Origin: Opitutales bacterium | GTDB taxonomy: Bacteria > Verrucomicrobiota > Verrucomicrobiia > Opitutales > T3Sed10-336 | DNA: 14,581 nucleotides | Assembly: GCA_007132315.1 (NCBI GenBank) | Contig: SLOW01000307.1 | Span: 1-14,581, forward strand | Direction of reading: 5' to 3' | In this document: piece after piece, positions 1 to 6,693 of the stretch | Numbering within the stretch: position 1 is the first letter of the stretch | How the letters are laid out: each line of letters opens with the position of its first letter | Notes under the pieces: generated by a model | Databases searched by the model: none | The model's input: the letters and a program-made list of their open reading frames with translations, nothing else | Told to the model about the DNA's origin: nothing | Made by a program: the position numbers and the translations under genes

Positions 1-129
1 ATCAGCTCGACGGAAATCCGGGAGCGGGTTCGATCCGGGCGGTCCGTGCATTTCCTGACGCCGCCGGCTGTGGTGCGGCGGATCCGGGAGGCGGGGTGTT
101 ACGGTTCCGGAGAATTTGTGAAAGATTAG
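1..129 (+). CDS. nadD: Nicotinate-nucleotide adenylyltransferase NadD, C-terminal fragment
   Basis: The open frame from base 1 gives 42 residues before a TAG stop. It starts with ISSTEIRERV and continues through VHFLTPPAVVRRIRE to the end. The ISSTEIR motif followed by R-x-G-R-S and a 'V..YI...GLY'-like tail is the C-terminal signature of NadD, where the ISSTxIR segment contacts the nucleotide phosphates. NadD adenylates nicotinate mononucleotide with ATP to give deamido-NAD in cytosolic NAD synthesis. The bulk of the gene lies to the left of the window. The assignment is strengthened by the rsfS gene that follows on the same strand, because nadD-rsfS is a very common bacterial gene pair. The fragment is too short to judge catalytic integrity. 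The last residues (GSGEFVKD) are not conserved in the family as I know it. Confidence 0.82.
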   Translation: MSSTEIRERVRSGRSVHFLTPPAVVRRIREAGCYGSGEFVKD

Positions 130-271
130 CTTCGCGTGCCGGTCGGGATTGCCAAACGGCGAAGAATGCTTTAGGGGTTTTCTCAGATGACAATGAACGG
201 GAGTGAGAATGTTCTCAGCACGATTTCCGCCGGAAATACGGAGCGCGATGGTGTTGCGTCGGTCGATTTAT

Positions 272-655
272 ATGAGTGAGTTGCGCCCTGATCAACTGGC
301 AACCCTGAAACTCTGTTGTCGCGCGTTGGACGACAAGAAGGCGGAGGCTATCAAAGTCCTTGAGGTGGGGGAGGTTTCTTCCATCACCGATTACCTGATC
401 ATCGCGAGCGGAACGTCCGCCCCCCACCTGCGCGCGTTGACCCAGGAAGTGGCGCAGGTTCTGAAGGACAACGATGTGCATGTGATCGGCAAGGATGTCA
501 CGAACGAGAGCGGGTGGAACGTCGTTGATGCGTTTGATATCGTCGTCCATCTCTTTCTTCCGGAGACCAGAGATTATTTCCGCCTGGATTCACTGTGGAA
601 GGATGCGACCGAGATTTCGTTGGAGAGACTCTTGCCGGTGGAGTCACGGTCGTAA
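272..655 (+). CDS. rsfS: Ribosomal silencing factor RsfS (DUF143 / Iojap family)
   Basis: The 127-residue product matches RsfS over its whole length. It has LKLCCRALDDKKAE near the N-terminus, then SSITDYLIIASGTSAPHLRA (about 36-55), GWNVVDAFDIVVHLF (81-95), and the closing ETRDYFRLDSLWKDA (98-112). RsfS binds ribosomal protein uL14 and blocks joining of the 30S and 50S subunits, lowering translation under nutrient limitation. It acts in the cytosol. I chose ATG 272 because the family normally begins just before the LKLCCRALD helix. The frame is open upstream to GTG 203 and ATG 209. ATG 209 has a good GGGAG at 199-203, so a product about 21 residues longer (MFSARFPPEI...) cannot be excluded. 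The gene follows nadD with a 142-base gap. No promoter or terminator is obvious in that gap. Confidence 0.93.
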   Translation: MSELRPDQLATLKLCCRALDDKKAEAIKVLEVGEVSSITDYLIIASGTSAPHLRALTQEVAQVLKDNDVHVIGKDVTNESGWNVVDAFDIVVHLFLPETRDYFRLDSLWKDATEISLERLLPVESRS

Positions 656-730
656 ACCCGCCGCCCGCCCCGAATGCGAACATGCGCCTTCTCGCGGGTT
701 TGATGCGGGCAATGCCATGGTCCGTTCGAA

Positions 731-763
731 GTGGCGCGCCGCTCCCACAGGCGAACCGGGTAC
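731..763. repeat. Dispersed intergenic repeat module, copy 1
   Basis: This roughly 33-base segment starts GTGGCGCGCCGCTCCCACAG and ends CGGGTAC. It resembles 2866-2898, which starts GTGGAGGGCGGCGCTCCC and ends GGGGTA. The two share a GTGG start, a GC-rich palindromic core ending in CGCTCCC, and a CCGGG-GTA end, with a small length difference. Both copies lie just outside coding regions. The pair suggests a decayed family of intergenic repeats. A genome-wide search is needed to define the true unit. Confidence 0.45.
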
Positions 764-786
764 CCGGACAACTCTCTCCACTATAG

Positions 787-803
787 GCCGCTGCGTGAGC
801 GGC
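787..803. repeat. Perfect 6-bp inverted repeat
   Basis: GCCGCT (787-792) and AGCGGC (798-803) pair perfectly around a five-base loop. The element is directly followed by the larger hairpin at 805-848, and no T-run follows. It is likely part of the intergenic repeat mosaic rather than a stand-alone terminator. Confidence 0.55.
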
Positions 804-804
804 T

Positions 805-848
805 GGATTCCCGGAGTGTACGCCGCCCTTGCGGCTTACCCGGAATCC
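805..848. repeat. Nested 44-base hairpin
   Basis: The outer arms GGATTCC (805-811) and GGAATCC (842-848) pair for 7 bp. One C-C mismatch follows (812/841), then two more G-C pairs (813-814 with 839-840). Inside sits a second hairpin, GCCGC (822-826) with GCGGC (831-835) around a four-base CCTT loop. The nested design is typical of palindromic intergenic repeat elements and of structured RNA. Which of these it is cannot be told from one copy. Confidence 0.55.
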
Positions 849-871
849 GCCAGGGTAATCGCTTCGGCTTG

Positions 872-948
872 TCCCTGTCCTTACTCCCTGTCCTGACGGA
901 CAGGATTACACGGGGGGTCCCTGTCCTTACGGACAGGCCTACATGGGG
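872..948. repeat. Tandem 31-base repeat with CCTGTCC/GGACAGG hairpins
   Basis: Two 31-base units, 885-915 and 918-948, are identical at 27 positions and spaced 33 bases apart. Each contains a perfect 7-bp palindrome, CCTGTCC and GGACAGG, around a four-base loop: TGAC at 894-897 in the first unit, TTAC at 927-930 in the second. A partial third copy covers 872-884, and the 14 bases 871-884 recur exactly at 917-930. Each full unit ends in a TACA-(C/T)-GGGG tail. The array ends about 33 bases before the DUF481 stop codon. There are too few units, spaced too closely, for a CRISPR array. Confidence 0.75.
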
Positions 949-980
949 CCGTGTGTCGGCGGGGGTACCGGTCGTGGAGG

Positions 981-1772
981 TCAGAAGGAGTAGCCAATGG
1001 AGGTGATCAGGCGGTGTTCCGCGCGGTCCACATCGGCCGCAACCTGATTTTCGTAAACGAAATTGTACCGGACGCTAAGATTGATGCTGTCGGTCATCGT
1101 TCCGACCAGGCCCGCGTTGAATCGGTACGTGTAGTTGTCGGTGTCATCCGGTTCGATGAGGAACGTGCTGTCTTCCTCGAATCGATACGCTTCGGTAATC
1201 TGCCAGTTGATGTCCTGGAAGGCCGTGGCGAGGTAATTCATGCCTGTTTCGACGCCCAGTTGCCGGTTATACTGGGCCGTGACACCGGGCGCGACGGAGG
1301 CATCGATGTTTTCGCGGTCCAGGAACTGATAACCCAGGCTCAGGTTTTGCTCCGCGCGCTGTTTGATCCGGCGAATCTGATCAACTTCGTAGGAAGTGAG
1401 GCTTTGGGTATAAAAATACTCGCTGAGGGTGCGCCGCCAACGGAAGCTCGCTCCATAGCGGTCGCTGCTCTTGATCTTGTCTCCGTCGATTTTCTGCTCC
1501 CCGTAAATGTATTCGCCGATCGCCCGGTATTTGTGGATGCCGGCTTCGCGGTCCAGCTGGACACGGGCCGTGAGCTCGTTGCGGTCGGTGCGGCCGGATT
1601 GAAGCGTATAACCCAAATCAAACCGTCCGCTCCAATCCTGGAAGAAATGGCCCGGCGCGTCGTCATCTTCATTTTCCTGGGCGTGTGCCCCGGGAGCGGC
1701 CGTGATCAGCAGCAGGCTCGCGGCGAAAGCGATGCAGGAATGAATGCGTTTGTCGTTAGTGCGGTGATACAT
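981..1772 (-). CDS. DUF481-family outer-membrane beta-barrel protein
   Basis: The 263-residue product has an N-terminal signal peptide: positive residues in 1-9, a hydrophobic core CIAFAASLLLITAAPGA, and a likely cut after AHA at about residue 31. A short acidic linker (ENEDDDAP) follows. The mature part is a run of alternating polar and aromatic strands (FDLGYTLQSGRTDRNELTARVQL, KYRAIGEYIYGEQKID, SVRYNFVYENQVA). The chain ends in phenylalanine (HRLITSIGYSF), as expected of an outer-membrane beta-barrel. The pattern, with Y/F-rich strands and 'LGYxxxSGNT'-like repeats, fits the DUF481/YdiY family, whose function is unknown although some members are called salt-induced. The ATG start fits the signal peptide. 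A promoter-like pair lies immediately upstream (1781-1809). The gene is divergent from a mechanosensitive channel, so a link to osmotic or envelope stress is possible but only inferred. Confidence 0.75.
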   Translation of the reverse strand: MYHRTNDKRIHSCIAFAASLLLITAAPGAHAQENEDDDAPGHFFQDWSGRFDLGYTLQSGRTDRNELTARVQLDREAGIHKYRAIGEYIYGEQKIDGDKIKSSDRYGASFRWRRTLSEYFYTQSLTSYEVDQIRRIKQRAEQNLSLGYQFLDRENIDASVAPGVTAQYNRQLGVETGMNYLATAFQDINWQITEAYRFEEDSTFLIEPDDTDNYTYRFNAGLVGTMTDSINLSVRYNFVYENQVAADVDRAEHRLITSIGYSF

Positions 1773-1780
1773 GGCAGCCG

Positions 1781-1809
1781 AGACTAGAGCACGGTGGACG
1801 TTTTGTAAA
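1781..1809 (-). promoter_or_regulatory. Candidate sigma-70-type promoter of the DUF481 gene
   Basis: Read on the minus strand, TTTACA (plus positions 1804-1809) and TAGTCT (1781-1786) are separated by exactly 17 bases. The -35 box matches consensus at five of six positions, the -10 at three. Transcription would begin around 1774, one or two bases before the ATG at 1772, implying a leaderless or nearly leaderless message. This fits the absence of a Shine-Dalgarno sequence. The call rests on sequence alone. Confidence 0.35.
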
Positions 1810-1980
1810 GGCGGGATGCCTGAAGATGCGTCAGTGTGATGGCATCGACGTGGAACCTTGTGATGGTAATTAAGTGATTCTCTTAAAAACGGTTGATTTG
1901 TGGATGACGTGTGCGGGATCTGGGAACACGAACGTTAAAGGGCCTTGTCAAATCGACCGGATGTGCTTTCATTCCGGCTT

Positions 1981-2832
1981 ATGCCTGAAGAAAACGAAGC
2001 GGATACGGAGTGGGGAAGCGCGGCCGTGGAAACCGTCGTTGAAGGGGTGGCCGAGTACGGCTGGCAGGTCCTCGGTGCCATCATCATTTTGCTGGTTGGC
2101 TTTTACGCCTCGAAGATTCTCGCCCGGTTCGTGGATCGGATGTGCGGCCGGACCGAAAAGATCGATCCGATTGTTCGCTCGGTGCTGGTCAAAATGACCC
2201 GTATCCTCGTCATCGGATTCACGTTATATGCGACCCTCGACGCGTTCGGAGTCGAAACGACCGGACTCGTTGCCCTGATCGGTGCCGCGGGTCTGACGAT
2301 CGGTCTGGCACTGCAGGGTACGCTGACCAACGTCGCGGCCGGATTCATGATGATGCTCATGCGCCCGTTCAGCGTTGGGGAAGTCATCGTTGTCGGCGGC
2401 AGTTTTTACATTGTTGACGACATCGGCCTGTTCATTACCCGGGCTCACATTCCGGACGGGCCCTATGTGATTCTTCCGAACAGTCAGATTTGGGGCAATG
2501 TGATCACGAACCTGTCTCGGACCCACAACGATATCCGCCGGGTGAACGAGACGTTCGGTATTTCGTATTCAGATGACATCGACAACGCGATCGGCATTGT
2601 GAAGGAGATCATTTCCTCGGACGAACGATTTCTGACCGATCCGGCGCCGATGGTCGCGGTGGGTGCGCTCGATGACAGTTCGGTCGATTTGCTCGTGCAC
2701 GCCTGGACGAAGCGGCCCGACTGGTGGGCGACCAAGCTCGACCTGAACAAGAAAATCAAGCAGGAGTTTGATCGCTCCGGAGTCAGTATTCCCTTCCCGC
2801 AGCGCGACGTCCACCTCCACCGGGAAGAGTGA
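1981..2832 (+). CDS. MscS-family small-conductance mechanosensitive channel
   Basis: The product has 283 residues, close to the 286 of E. coli MscS. Three membrane segments are visible: about 27-46 (GAIIILLVGFYASKIL), 70-90, and the pore-lining third helix 95-128. That helix holds GAAGLTIGLALQGTLTNVAAG, with the small-residue packing typical of MscS, and leads into MRPFSVGE. The cytoplasmic vestibule carries the family signature LPNSQIWGNVITN (165-177) and ends IPFPQRDVHLH. The channel opens under membrane tension to release solutes during hypo-osmotic shock and sits in the inner membrane. I chose ATG 1981. A TTG at 1945 would add 12 residues (MSNRPDVLSFRL) that the family does not need. No Shine-Dalgarno precedes either start. 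It is transcribed away from the DUF481 gene and converges on the pyruvate dehydrogenase operon. Confidence 0.92.
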   Translation: MPEENEADTEWGSAAVETVVEGVAEYGWQVLGAIIILLVGFYASKILARFVDRMCGRTEKIDPIVRSVLVKMTRILVIGFTLYATLDAFGVETTGLVALIGAAGLTIGLALQGTLTNVAAGFMMMLMRPFSVGEVIVVGGSFYIVDDIGLFITRAHIPDGPYVILPNSQIWGNVITNLSRTHNDIRRVNETFGISYSDDIDNAIGIVKEIISSDERFLTDPAPMVAVGALDDSSVDLLVHAWTKRPDWWATKLDLNKKIKQEFDRSGVSIPFPQRDVHLHREE

Positions 2833-2849
2833 ACGGCAGCCGGAACCGG

Positions 2850-2863
2850 GGCGCCTCAGCGCC
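2850..2863. repeat. Short GC hairpin after the MscS gene
   Basis: GGCGC (2850-2854) and GCGCC (2859-2863) pair around CTCA, 18 bases past the MscS stop codon. The stem is only 5 bp and no T-run follows, so it is a weak candidate for the end of the transcript. Confidence 0.35.
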
Positions 2864-2865
2864 CT

Positions 2866-2898
2866 GTGGAGGGCGGCGCTCCCGTGCCCGCCGGGGTA
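2866..2898. repeat. Dispersed intergenic repeat module, copy 2
   Basis: This segment resembles 731-763: GTGG start, GGCGCTCCC core, CCGGGGTA end. It lies between the convergent MscS and pdhC genes. The rest of the 176-base gap shows only an inverted repeat near its right end, GAATGC (2981-2986) with GCATTC (3000-3005), which may help end transcription. I see no gene in the gap. Confidence 0.45.
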
Positions 2899-3008
2899 AG
2901 GCGTGTGGGTCGCCTACGGCTGTGGCTAAACTCCGGTAATCGGCAATCCAGCGATCCTGTCGAGCACCAGTTGCTTCGATGAATGCGCTTAAGCGAGCGG
3001 CATTCGCT

Positions 3009-4373
3009 CTAAACCAGCATCAGGGCCGGAGTCTCCAGCAGGTCCCGCAGGGCGGCCAGGAACTCGGCGCCCATGGCGCCGTCCACCACCCGGTGGTCGC
3101 AGGAGAGGGTGAGCGCCATGCGGTGGCCGATGGCGAAGTCGTCGTCCTCGGTGACCACCGGTACTTTCCGGGTGCCTCCGACCGCCAAAATGGCGGCGTT
3201 GGGCGGATTGATGATGGCCGAGAACCGGTCGATGCCGAACATGCCGAGATTGGACACGCAGAAGGTGCCGCCGGTGAACTGTTCCGGCTTGAGTTTCTTG
3301 TTCTTGGCCTTGTTCGCCAGGTCCTTGGTTTCGGCGCTGATCTGCCGCAGGGTCTTGACGTGGGCGTCGAAGATCACCGGGGTGATCAGGCCCTCCTCGA
3401 TCGCGACCGCGAAGGAAACATGGGCGGCGGGGTGTTGTTTGATCTTGTCACCCTCCCAGGAGGCGTTGACCGAAGGAACCCGGCGCAGGGCTTCCGCGCA
3501 GGCTTTCATGATGAAATCGTTGACGCTCAACTTGGCGCCTCCCTTTTCCGGGGGGAGGTCCTTGAGGGAGGCGTTGATCGCGGCGCGGGTTTCCAAGAGG
3601 TGGCCGACATCGACCTCGGTTTCGAGGTAGTAGTGCGGAATCTGTGTCTTGGATTCGAGCAGGCGCCGGGCGATCGTACCGCGCATGTTGGAGACGGGAA
3701 TGTCTTTTTCCTCGGCGATCTGACCGCCGGTGACGGCGGCCGTCGGTGCTCCGGTTGTGCTCTGCGCCGCGGCCGGGGCGCCCTGTTGCAGCACGGCTTC
3801 GATATCGGCTTTAACGATGCGACCGCCGGGCCCGGAGCCTTTGACGCCTTCGAGCGGCACGCCGTTCTCCCGGGCGAGGCGGCGGGCGAGCGGGGAAATG
3901 CGAATGCGCTCGCCCGAGGCCGACTCGGTGTCCTCCTCGCTCACGGTTTCGCGTTTGGCGGGTTTTCCTTCCTGGGCGGGCTTTTTTTCGTCGCTCGGTT
4001 CGGAGGACTTTTTCGTCGCGTCTTGTTGTTCCCGGTCCGCCTCTTTTTCCCCGTCCTCCTTGTCGTCGGCTTTGTCCTCACCCGTCGGCTTGGCATCACC
4101 TTTCCGCTTCAGCGAGGACTCGTCGAAGGATTCGCCCTTCTCTCCGATGGCCGCCACCGGGGCGCCCACCGGGATGTCGGAGCCGTCGGAAACCAGCCGT
4201 TTCAGCAGCACGCCCTCCTCGAAGCTCTCGAGCTCCATGGTGGCCTTGTCGGTTTCGACTTCGGCGAGCATGTCGCCGATGGAGACGGTGTCGCCTTCCT
4301 TTTTCAACCATTTGACCAGCGTGCCGGTCGTCATGGTGTCGCTCAGTTTGGGCATGTCGATGATTGTAGCCAT
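3009..4373 (-). CDS. pdhC: Dihydrolipoyl acetyltransferase, E2 of pyruvate dehydrogenase
   Basis: The 454-residue protein has the standard E2 layout. A single lipoyl domain spans residues 1-80, with the lipoylated lysine at K43 in ETDKATME. A charged linker runs from about 83 to 155. The peripheral-subunit-binding domain is at 156-195 (RISPLARRLARENGVPL ... GPGGRIVKADI). The acetyltransferase core is at 222-454, with SNLGMFGIDRF (375-384) and the catalytic DHRVVDG (H427, D431). It forms the core of the complex and passes the acetyl group from lipoamide to CoA in the cytosol. The start is the ATG 26 bases past pdhB; it begins with the typical MATIIDMPKLSDTM. The frame stays open far upstream across pdhB, but that part is out-of-frame pdhB sequence. 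The linker is rich in D, E and K rather than the Ala/Pro seen in many E2 proteins. The E3 gene is not in the window. Confidence 0.96.
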   Translation of the reverse strand: MATIIDMPKLSDTMTTGTLVKWLKKEGDTVSIGDMLAEVETDKATMELESFEEGVLLKRLVSDGSDIPVGAPVAAIGEKGESFDESSLKRKGDAKPTGEDKADDKEDGEKEADREQQDATKKSSEPSDEKKPAQEGKPAKRETVSEEDTESASGERIRISPLARRLARENGVPLEGVKGSGPGGRIVKADIEAVLQQGAPAAAQSTTGAPTAAVTGGQIAEEKDIPVSNMRGTIARRLLESKTQIPHYYLETEVDVGHLLETRAAINASLKDLPPEKGGAKLSVNDFIMKACAEALRRVPSVNASWEGDKIKQHPAAHVSFAVAIEEGLITPVIFDAHVKTLRQISAETKDLANKAKNKKLKPEQFTGGTFCVSNLGMFGIDRFSAIINPPNAAILAVGGTRKVPVVTEDDDFAIGHRMALTLSCDHRVVDGAMGAEFLAALRDLLETPALMLV

Positions 4374-4399
4374 GGGAAAAAGGGAACGGAGTTCGTTGC

Positions 4400-5374
4400 T
4401 CAGGTGATTTCCTGTACCGCTTTGATAATGCGGCGGACGTTGGGAATCATTTCGTCTTCGAGAGGCTTGCTGTAGATCTGGGGCGCGTCGAGGGCGGAGA
4501 CCCGCTTTACCGGCGCGTCGAGGTGATCGAAGGCGTGCTCCTGAATCAACGCGGCGATCTGCGCCGCGGTTCCGCAGAACGGTTTGTTTTCCTCCACCAG
4601 GACGGCGCGGTTGGTCTTGCGCACGGTTTCCAGAATGGCGTCCTGGTCGAGGGGCCGGATCGAGCGGAGGTCGAGGACTTCGGCGTCGATATCGTGTTCC
4701 TCCTTGAGTTTTTCGGCGGCCTCCAGGCAGGTGATGGCGCAGCGGCCGTGGGCGATGAGGGAGACGTCGGAGCCCTCGCGTTTGACATCGGCCTTGCCCA
4801 GCGGAATCAGGTACTCCTCCTCCGGCACCTCCCACTTCTGACCGTACAGAAGTGTGTTTTCCATGACGAAAACGGGGTCGTTGTCGCGGATGGCTGTTTT
4901 CATCAGTCCCTTGGCGTCGTAGGCGGTCGCGGGGCAGACCACTTTCAGGCCGGGCGTGTAGGCGGCGAAGTTTTCCGGAGTGTGGGAGTGGGTCGCGCCC
5001 ACGTTGGTGCCTCCGTTGGCCGGCCCGCGAACCACGATAGGGACGTTGAGGAGTCCGCCCGACATATAGCGGACGGTGGCGGCGTTGTTGAACAGCTGGT
5101 CGAAGGCGACGTAGGAAAAGCTCCAGAACATAAGCTCGATAACCGGTCGGATTCCCAGCATGGACGCGCCGATGCCGAGCCCGCAGAAGCCGGCTTCGCT
5201 GATCGGGGTGTCCATGACGCGGCGGTCGCCAAAGCGGGCGTGGAGACCTTCGGTCACTTTGTAGGCGCCGTTGTATTCGGCAATTTCCTCGCCGATGAGC
5301 ACGACGTTCTCGTCGCGCTCGATCTCTTCGGCAAAGGCCTCGTTCAAGGCTTTTCGGTAGGTGAGTTGCGGCAT
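4400..5374 (-). CDS. pdhB: Pyruvate dehydrogenase E1 component, beta subunit
   Basis: The 324-residue product matches E1 beta of heterotetrameric pyruvate dehydrogenase along its whole length. It shows TYRKALNEAFAEEIERD, GEEIAEYNGAYKVTEGL (28-44), DTPISEAGF (55-63) with the conserved glutamate E60 that activates thiamine diphosphate, GPANGGTNVGATHS, and the transketolase C-terminal part VLDLRSIRPLDQDAI followed by VLVEENKPFCG. With E1 alpha it decarboxylates pyruvate and reductively acetylates the E2 lipoyl arm. The phosphate-binding GDG half of the cofactor site is on the alpha subunit. The ATG lies 41 bases past the pdhA stop, and pdhC begins 26 bases after the pdhB stop, consistent with one transcript. 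No Shine-Dalgarno is visible. Branched-chain 2-oxoacid dehydrogenase is a related alternative, but the GAYKVTEGL-type N-terminus favours pyruvate. Confidence 0.95.
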   Translation of the reverse strand: MPQLTYRKALNEAFAEEIERDENVVLIGEEIAEYNGAYKVTEGLHARFGDRRVMDTPISEAGFCGLGIGASMLGIRPVIELMFWSFSYVAFDQLFNNAATVRYMSGGLLNVPIVVRGPANGGTNVGATHSHTPENFAAYTPGLKVVCPATAYDAKGLMKTAIRDNDPVFVMENTLLYGQKWEVPEEEYLIPLGKADVKREGSDVSLIAHGRCAITCLEAAEKLKEEHDIDAEVLDLRSIRPLDQDAILETVRKTNRAVLVEENKPFCGTAAQIAALIQEHAFDHLDAPVKRVSALDAPQIYSKPLEDEMIPNVRRIIKAVQEIT

Positions 5375-5415
5375 GGCGTGAAATAAAAAGGGATACGTTC
5401 CGGGCGGCGGTGCGG

Positions 5416-6513
5416 TCAGTCGTTGAAAAACAGCCTGCCATGATTGCGGCCGGTCTTATGATCGACCTCCCAATAGACGTCGGTGAAGATTTCCTCTTCG
5501 GGCGGGAGCGGGCTTTCGTCGGCGAATTTGGCGGAATCGGCGGCCTCTTTTTTGGCTTCCCGGTCGATCTCCTCGATGGCGGCCTCTTTCAGAATGCCCT
5601 CCTTCTGGAGCGTGCGCTGGAAAAGCATGATGGGGTCGTGATTCTTCTTGTAGTTTTCGATCTCTTTTTTGGAGCGGTATTTTTCGTGATTGGCATCGGC
5701 CACGGAATGGCCCCGGTAGCGGTAGGTCTGGATCTCGACCACCGCGGGGATTTGTTCCTCGCGAGCGCGATCCATGAACGGAGCCAGCTTGTCCCGAATC
5801 TCGTACACCGAGCTGCCGTCGATCACCTCCCACTCCATGTCGTACCCTTCGGCCCGCCTGGCCAGCGGGGCGCCGGCAGACGAGCGTTTCTGGCTGGTGC
5901 CCATGGAGTAGCGGTTGTTTTCGATGACGTAGATAACCGGGAGGTTCCAGAGGGCGGCCAGGTTCAGGGATTCGTGGTAGGCGCCCTGGTTGACCGCGCC
6001 GTCGCCCAGAAGACAGAGGCAGCAACCTTCGACCTTCTTGTATTTCAACGCGAACGCGATTCCCGCTCCCAGAGGGGTCTGGCCGCCGACAATACCGTGC
6101 CCGCCCCAGTAACGTTTCTCCGGCGCGAAAAAATGCATGGAACCGCCCTTGCCCTTGGAACAGCCGGTGAATTTCCCGTAGAGTTCGGCCATGCACTCGT
6201 TCATGGTCATGCCGACCGAGAGGGCCTGCCCGTGGTCGCGGTAGGCTGTGATGATGTGGTCGTTCTCCTTCATCAGCGAAGCCGTGGCCACGGCGATCGC
6301 CTCCTGACCGATGTAGAGGTGCAGGAAGCCGCCGATTTTGCCCTGCTGGTAGGCGTGCAGGGAACGTTCCTCAAAGCGCCGGATGCGGACCATGTCCCGG
6401 TAGAGTTTGATCTTTTCGTCGCGTGAGAGGGAGGAAGCGGTGCTCTTTTTCGCTCCTCCCGCGGTCTTGGTCTTGGCGCGTTTGCTGGCTGCTTGGCTCG
6501 TCTTCTTGGTCAC
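5416..6513 (-). CDS. pdhA: Pyruvate dehydrogenase E1 component, alpha subunit
   Basis: The 365-residue product carries the thiamine-diphosphate motif GDG (170-172) through ENN (198-200), within GDGAVNQGAYHESLNLAALW. It also has MVRIRRFEE (41-49), GFLHLYIGQEA (62-72), ITAYRDHG (88-95), the substrate loop around 201-218, and YRYRGHSVADAN. It forms an alpha2-beta2 heterotetramer with PdhB and catalyses the first step of pyruvate oxidation. The start is GTG at 6513, since no ATG occurs until M41 within the conserved core. The first 30 residues are a Lys/Ala/Ser/Thr-rich tail (TKKTSQAASKRAKTKT...) with no counterpart in the catalytic fold. It is probably disordered and might dock E1 onto the complex, as the N-terminus does in some other E1 enzymes (inference). 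It is the first gene of pdhA-pdhB-pdhC. Confidence 0.95.
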   Translation of the reverse strand: MTKKTSQAASKRAKTKTAGGAKKSTASSLSRDEKIKLYRDMVRIRRFEERSLHAYQQGKIGGFLHLYIGQEAIAVATASLMKENDHIITAYRDHGQALSVGMTMNECMAELYGKFTGCSKGKGGSMHFFAPEKRYWGGHGIVGGQTPLGAGIAFALKYKKVEGCCLCLLGDGAVNQGAYHESLNLAALWNLPVIYVIENNRYSMGTSQKRSSAGAPLARRAEGYDMEWEVIDGSSVYEIRDKLAPFMDRAREEQIPAVVEIQTYRYRGHSVADANHEKYRSKKEIENYKKNHDPIMLFQRTLQKEGILKEAAIEEIDREAKKEAADSAKFADESPLPPEEEIFTDVYWEVDHKTGRNHGRLFFND

Positions 6514-6541
6514 GATTGAGGAAATGGTTAAAACGGAAGAA

Positions 6542-6568
6542 GATTTAGTGAAGCCCGGAATTAATCAA
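6542..6568 (-). promoter_or_regulatory. Weak candidate promoter of the pdhABC operon
   Basis: On the minus strand TTGATT (plus 6563-6568) and TAAATC (6542-6547) are 15 bases apart, about 30 bases upstream of the pdhA GTG. The spacing is short and the -10 box imperfect. It is the most promoter-like pair in the AT-richer part of this gap, but the evidence is weak. The rest of 6514-6693 holds only a small GGGCG/CGCCC hairpin at 6675-6689, just after the Nudix gene, without a T-run. Confidence 0.22.
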
Positions 6569-6693
6569 GGTTAATCCTGAGGGTGCCGGTCCGATTTTAT
6601 CTCGGTGGCCGGTGCGATTTGCCCGGTACGGCGGGTTGACGGGGATGGGGGCGGTCGGTTCCGGGAGAATCCGTGGGCGACAAGCGCCCGTTT

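Larger units (their letters stand above)
656..980. other. Gene-free stretch rich in repeats and hairpins
   Basis: No convincing gene lies between rsfS and the converging DUF481 gene. The few open frames here have no recognisable protein character and read straight through palindromes. The stretch holds a repeat module at 731-763, perfect or near-perfect hairpins at 787-803 and 805-848, and a 31-base tandem repeat with its own hairpins at 885-948. These are listed separately. No U-tract follows any of the stems, so none is a textbook intrinsic terminator. One or more may still end transcription of the two convergent genes. Confidence 0.7.

Noticed and set aside
2..193. A 63-codon minus-strand frame at the left edge
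   Set aside because: It overlaps the NadD C-terminus, which has a clear family motif in the other direction. Its product is low-complexity.
872..948. CRISPR array
   Set aside because: There are only two full units, spacing is two bases, there are no unique spacers, and no cas genes are present.
495..1006. Plus-strand open frames across the end of rsfS and the repeat-rich gap
   Set aside because: They run through hairpins and out-of-frame rsfS sequence and show no conserved protein pattern.
1945..1980. TTG start and N-terminal extension for the MscS gene
   Set aside because: The extra 12 residues add nothing known to the family, and ATG 1981 gives a length close to E. coli MscS. The bases TTGTCA at 1945-1950 could equally be part of a promoter, but the matching -10 (TTCATT) is poor.
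4374..5441. Upstream extension of the E2 reading frame across the whole of pdhB
   Set aside because: The extra residues are Arg/Pro-rich shadow sequence of pdhB. The E2 protein has a standard N-terminus at MATIIDMPKL, so this is neither a fusion nor a read-through product.
2979..6426. Long plus-strand open frames opposite pdhC, pdhB and pdhA
   Set aside because: They mirror the three well-supported pdh genes and have no recognisable domains or signals of their own.
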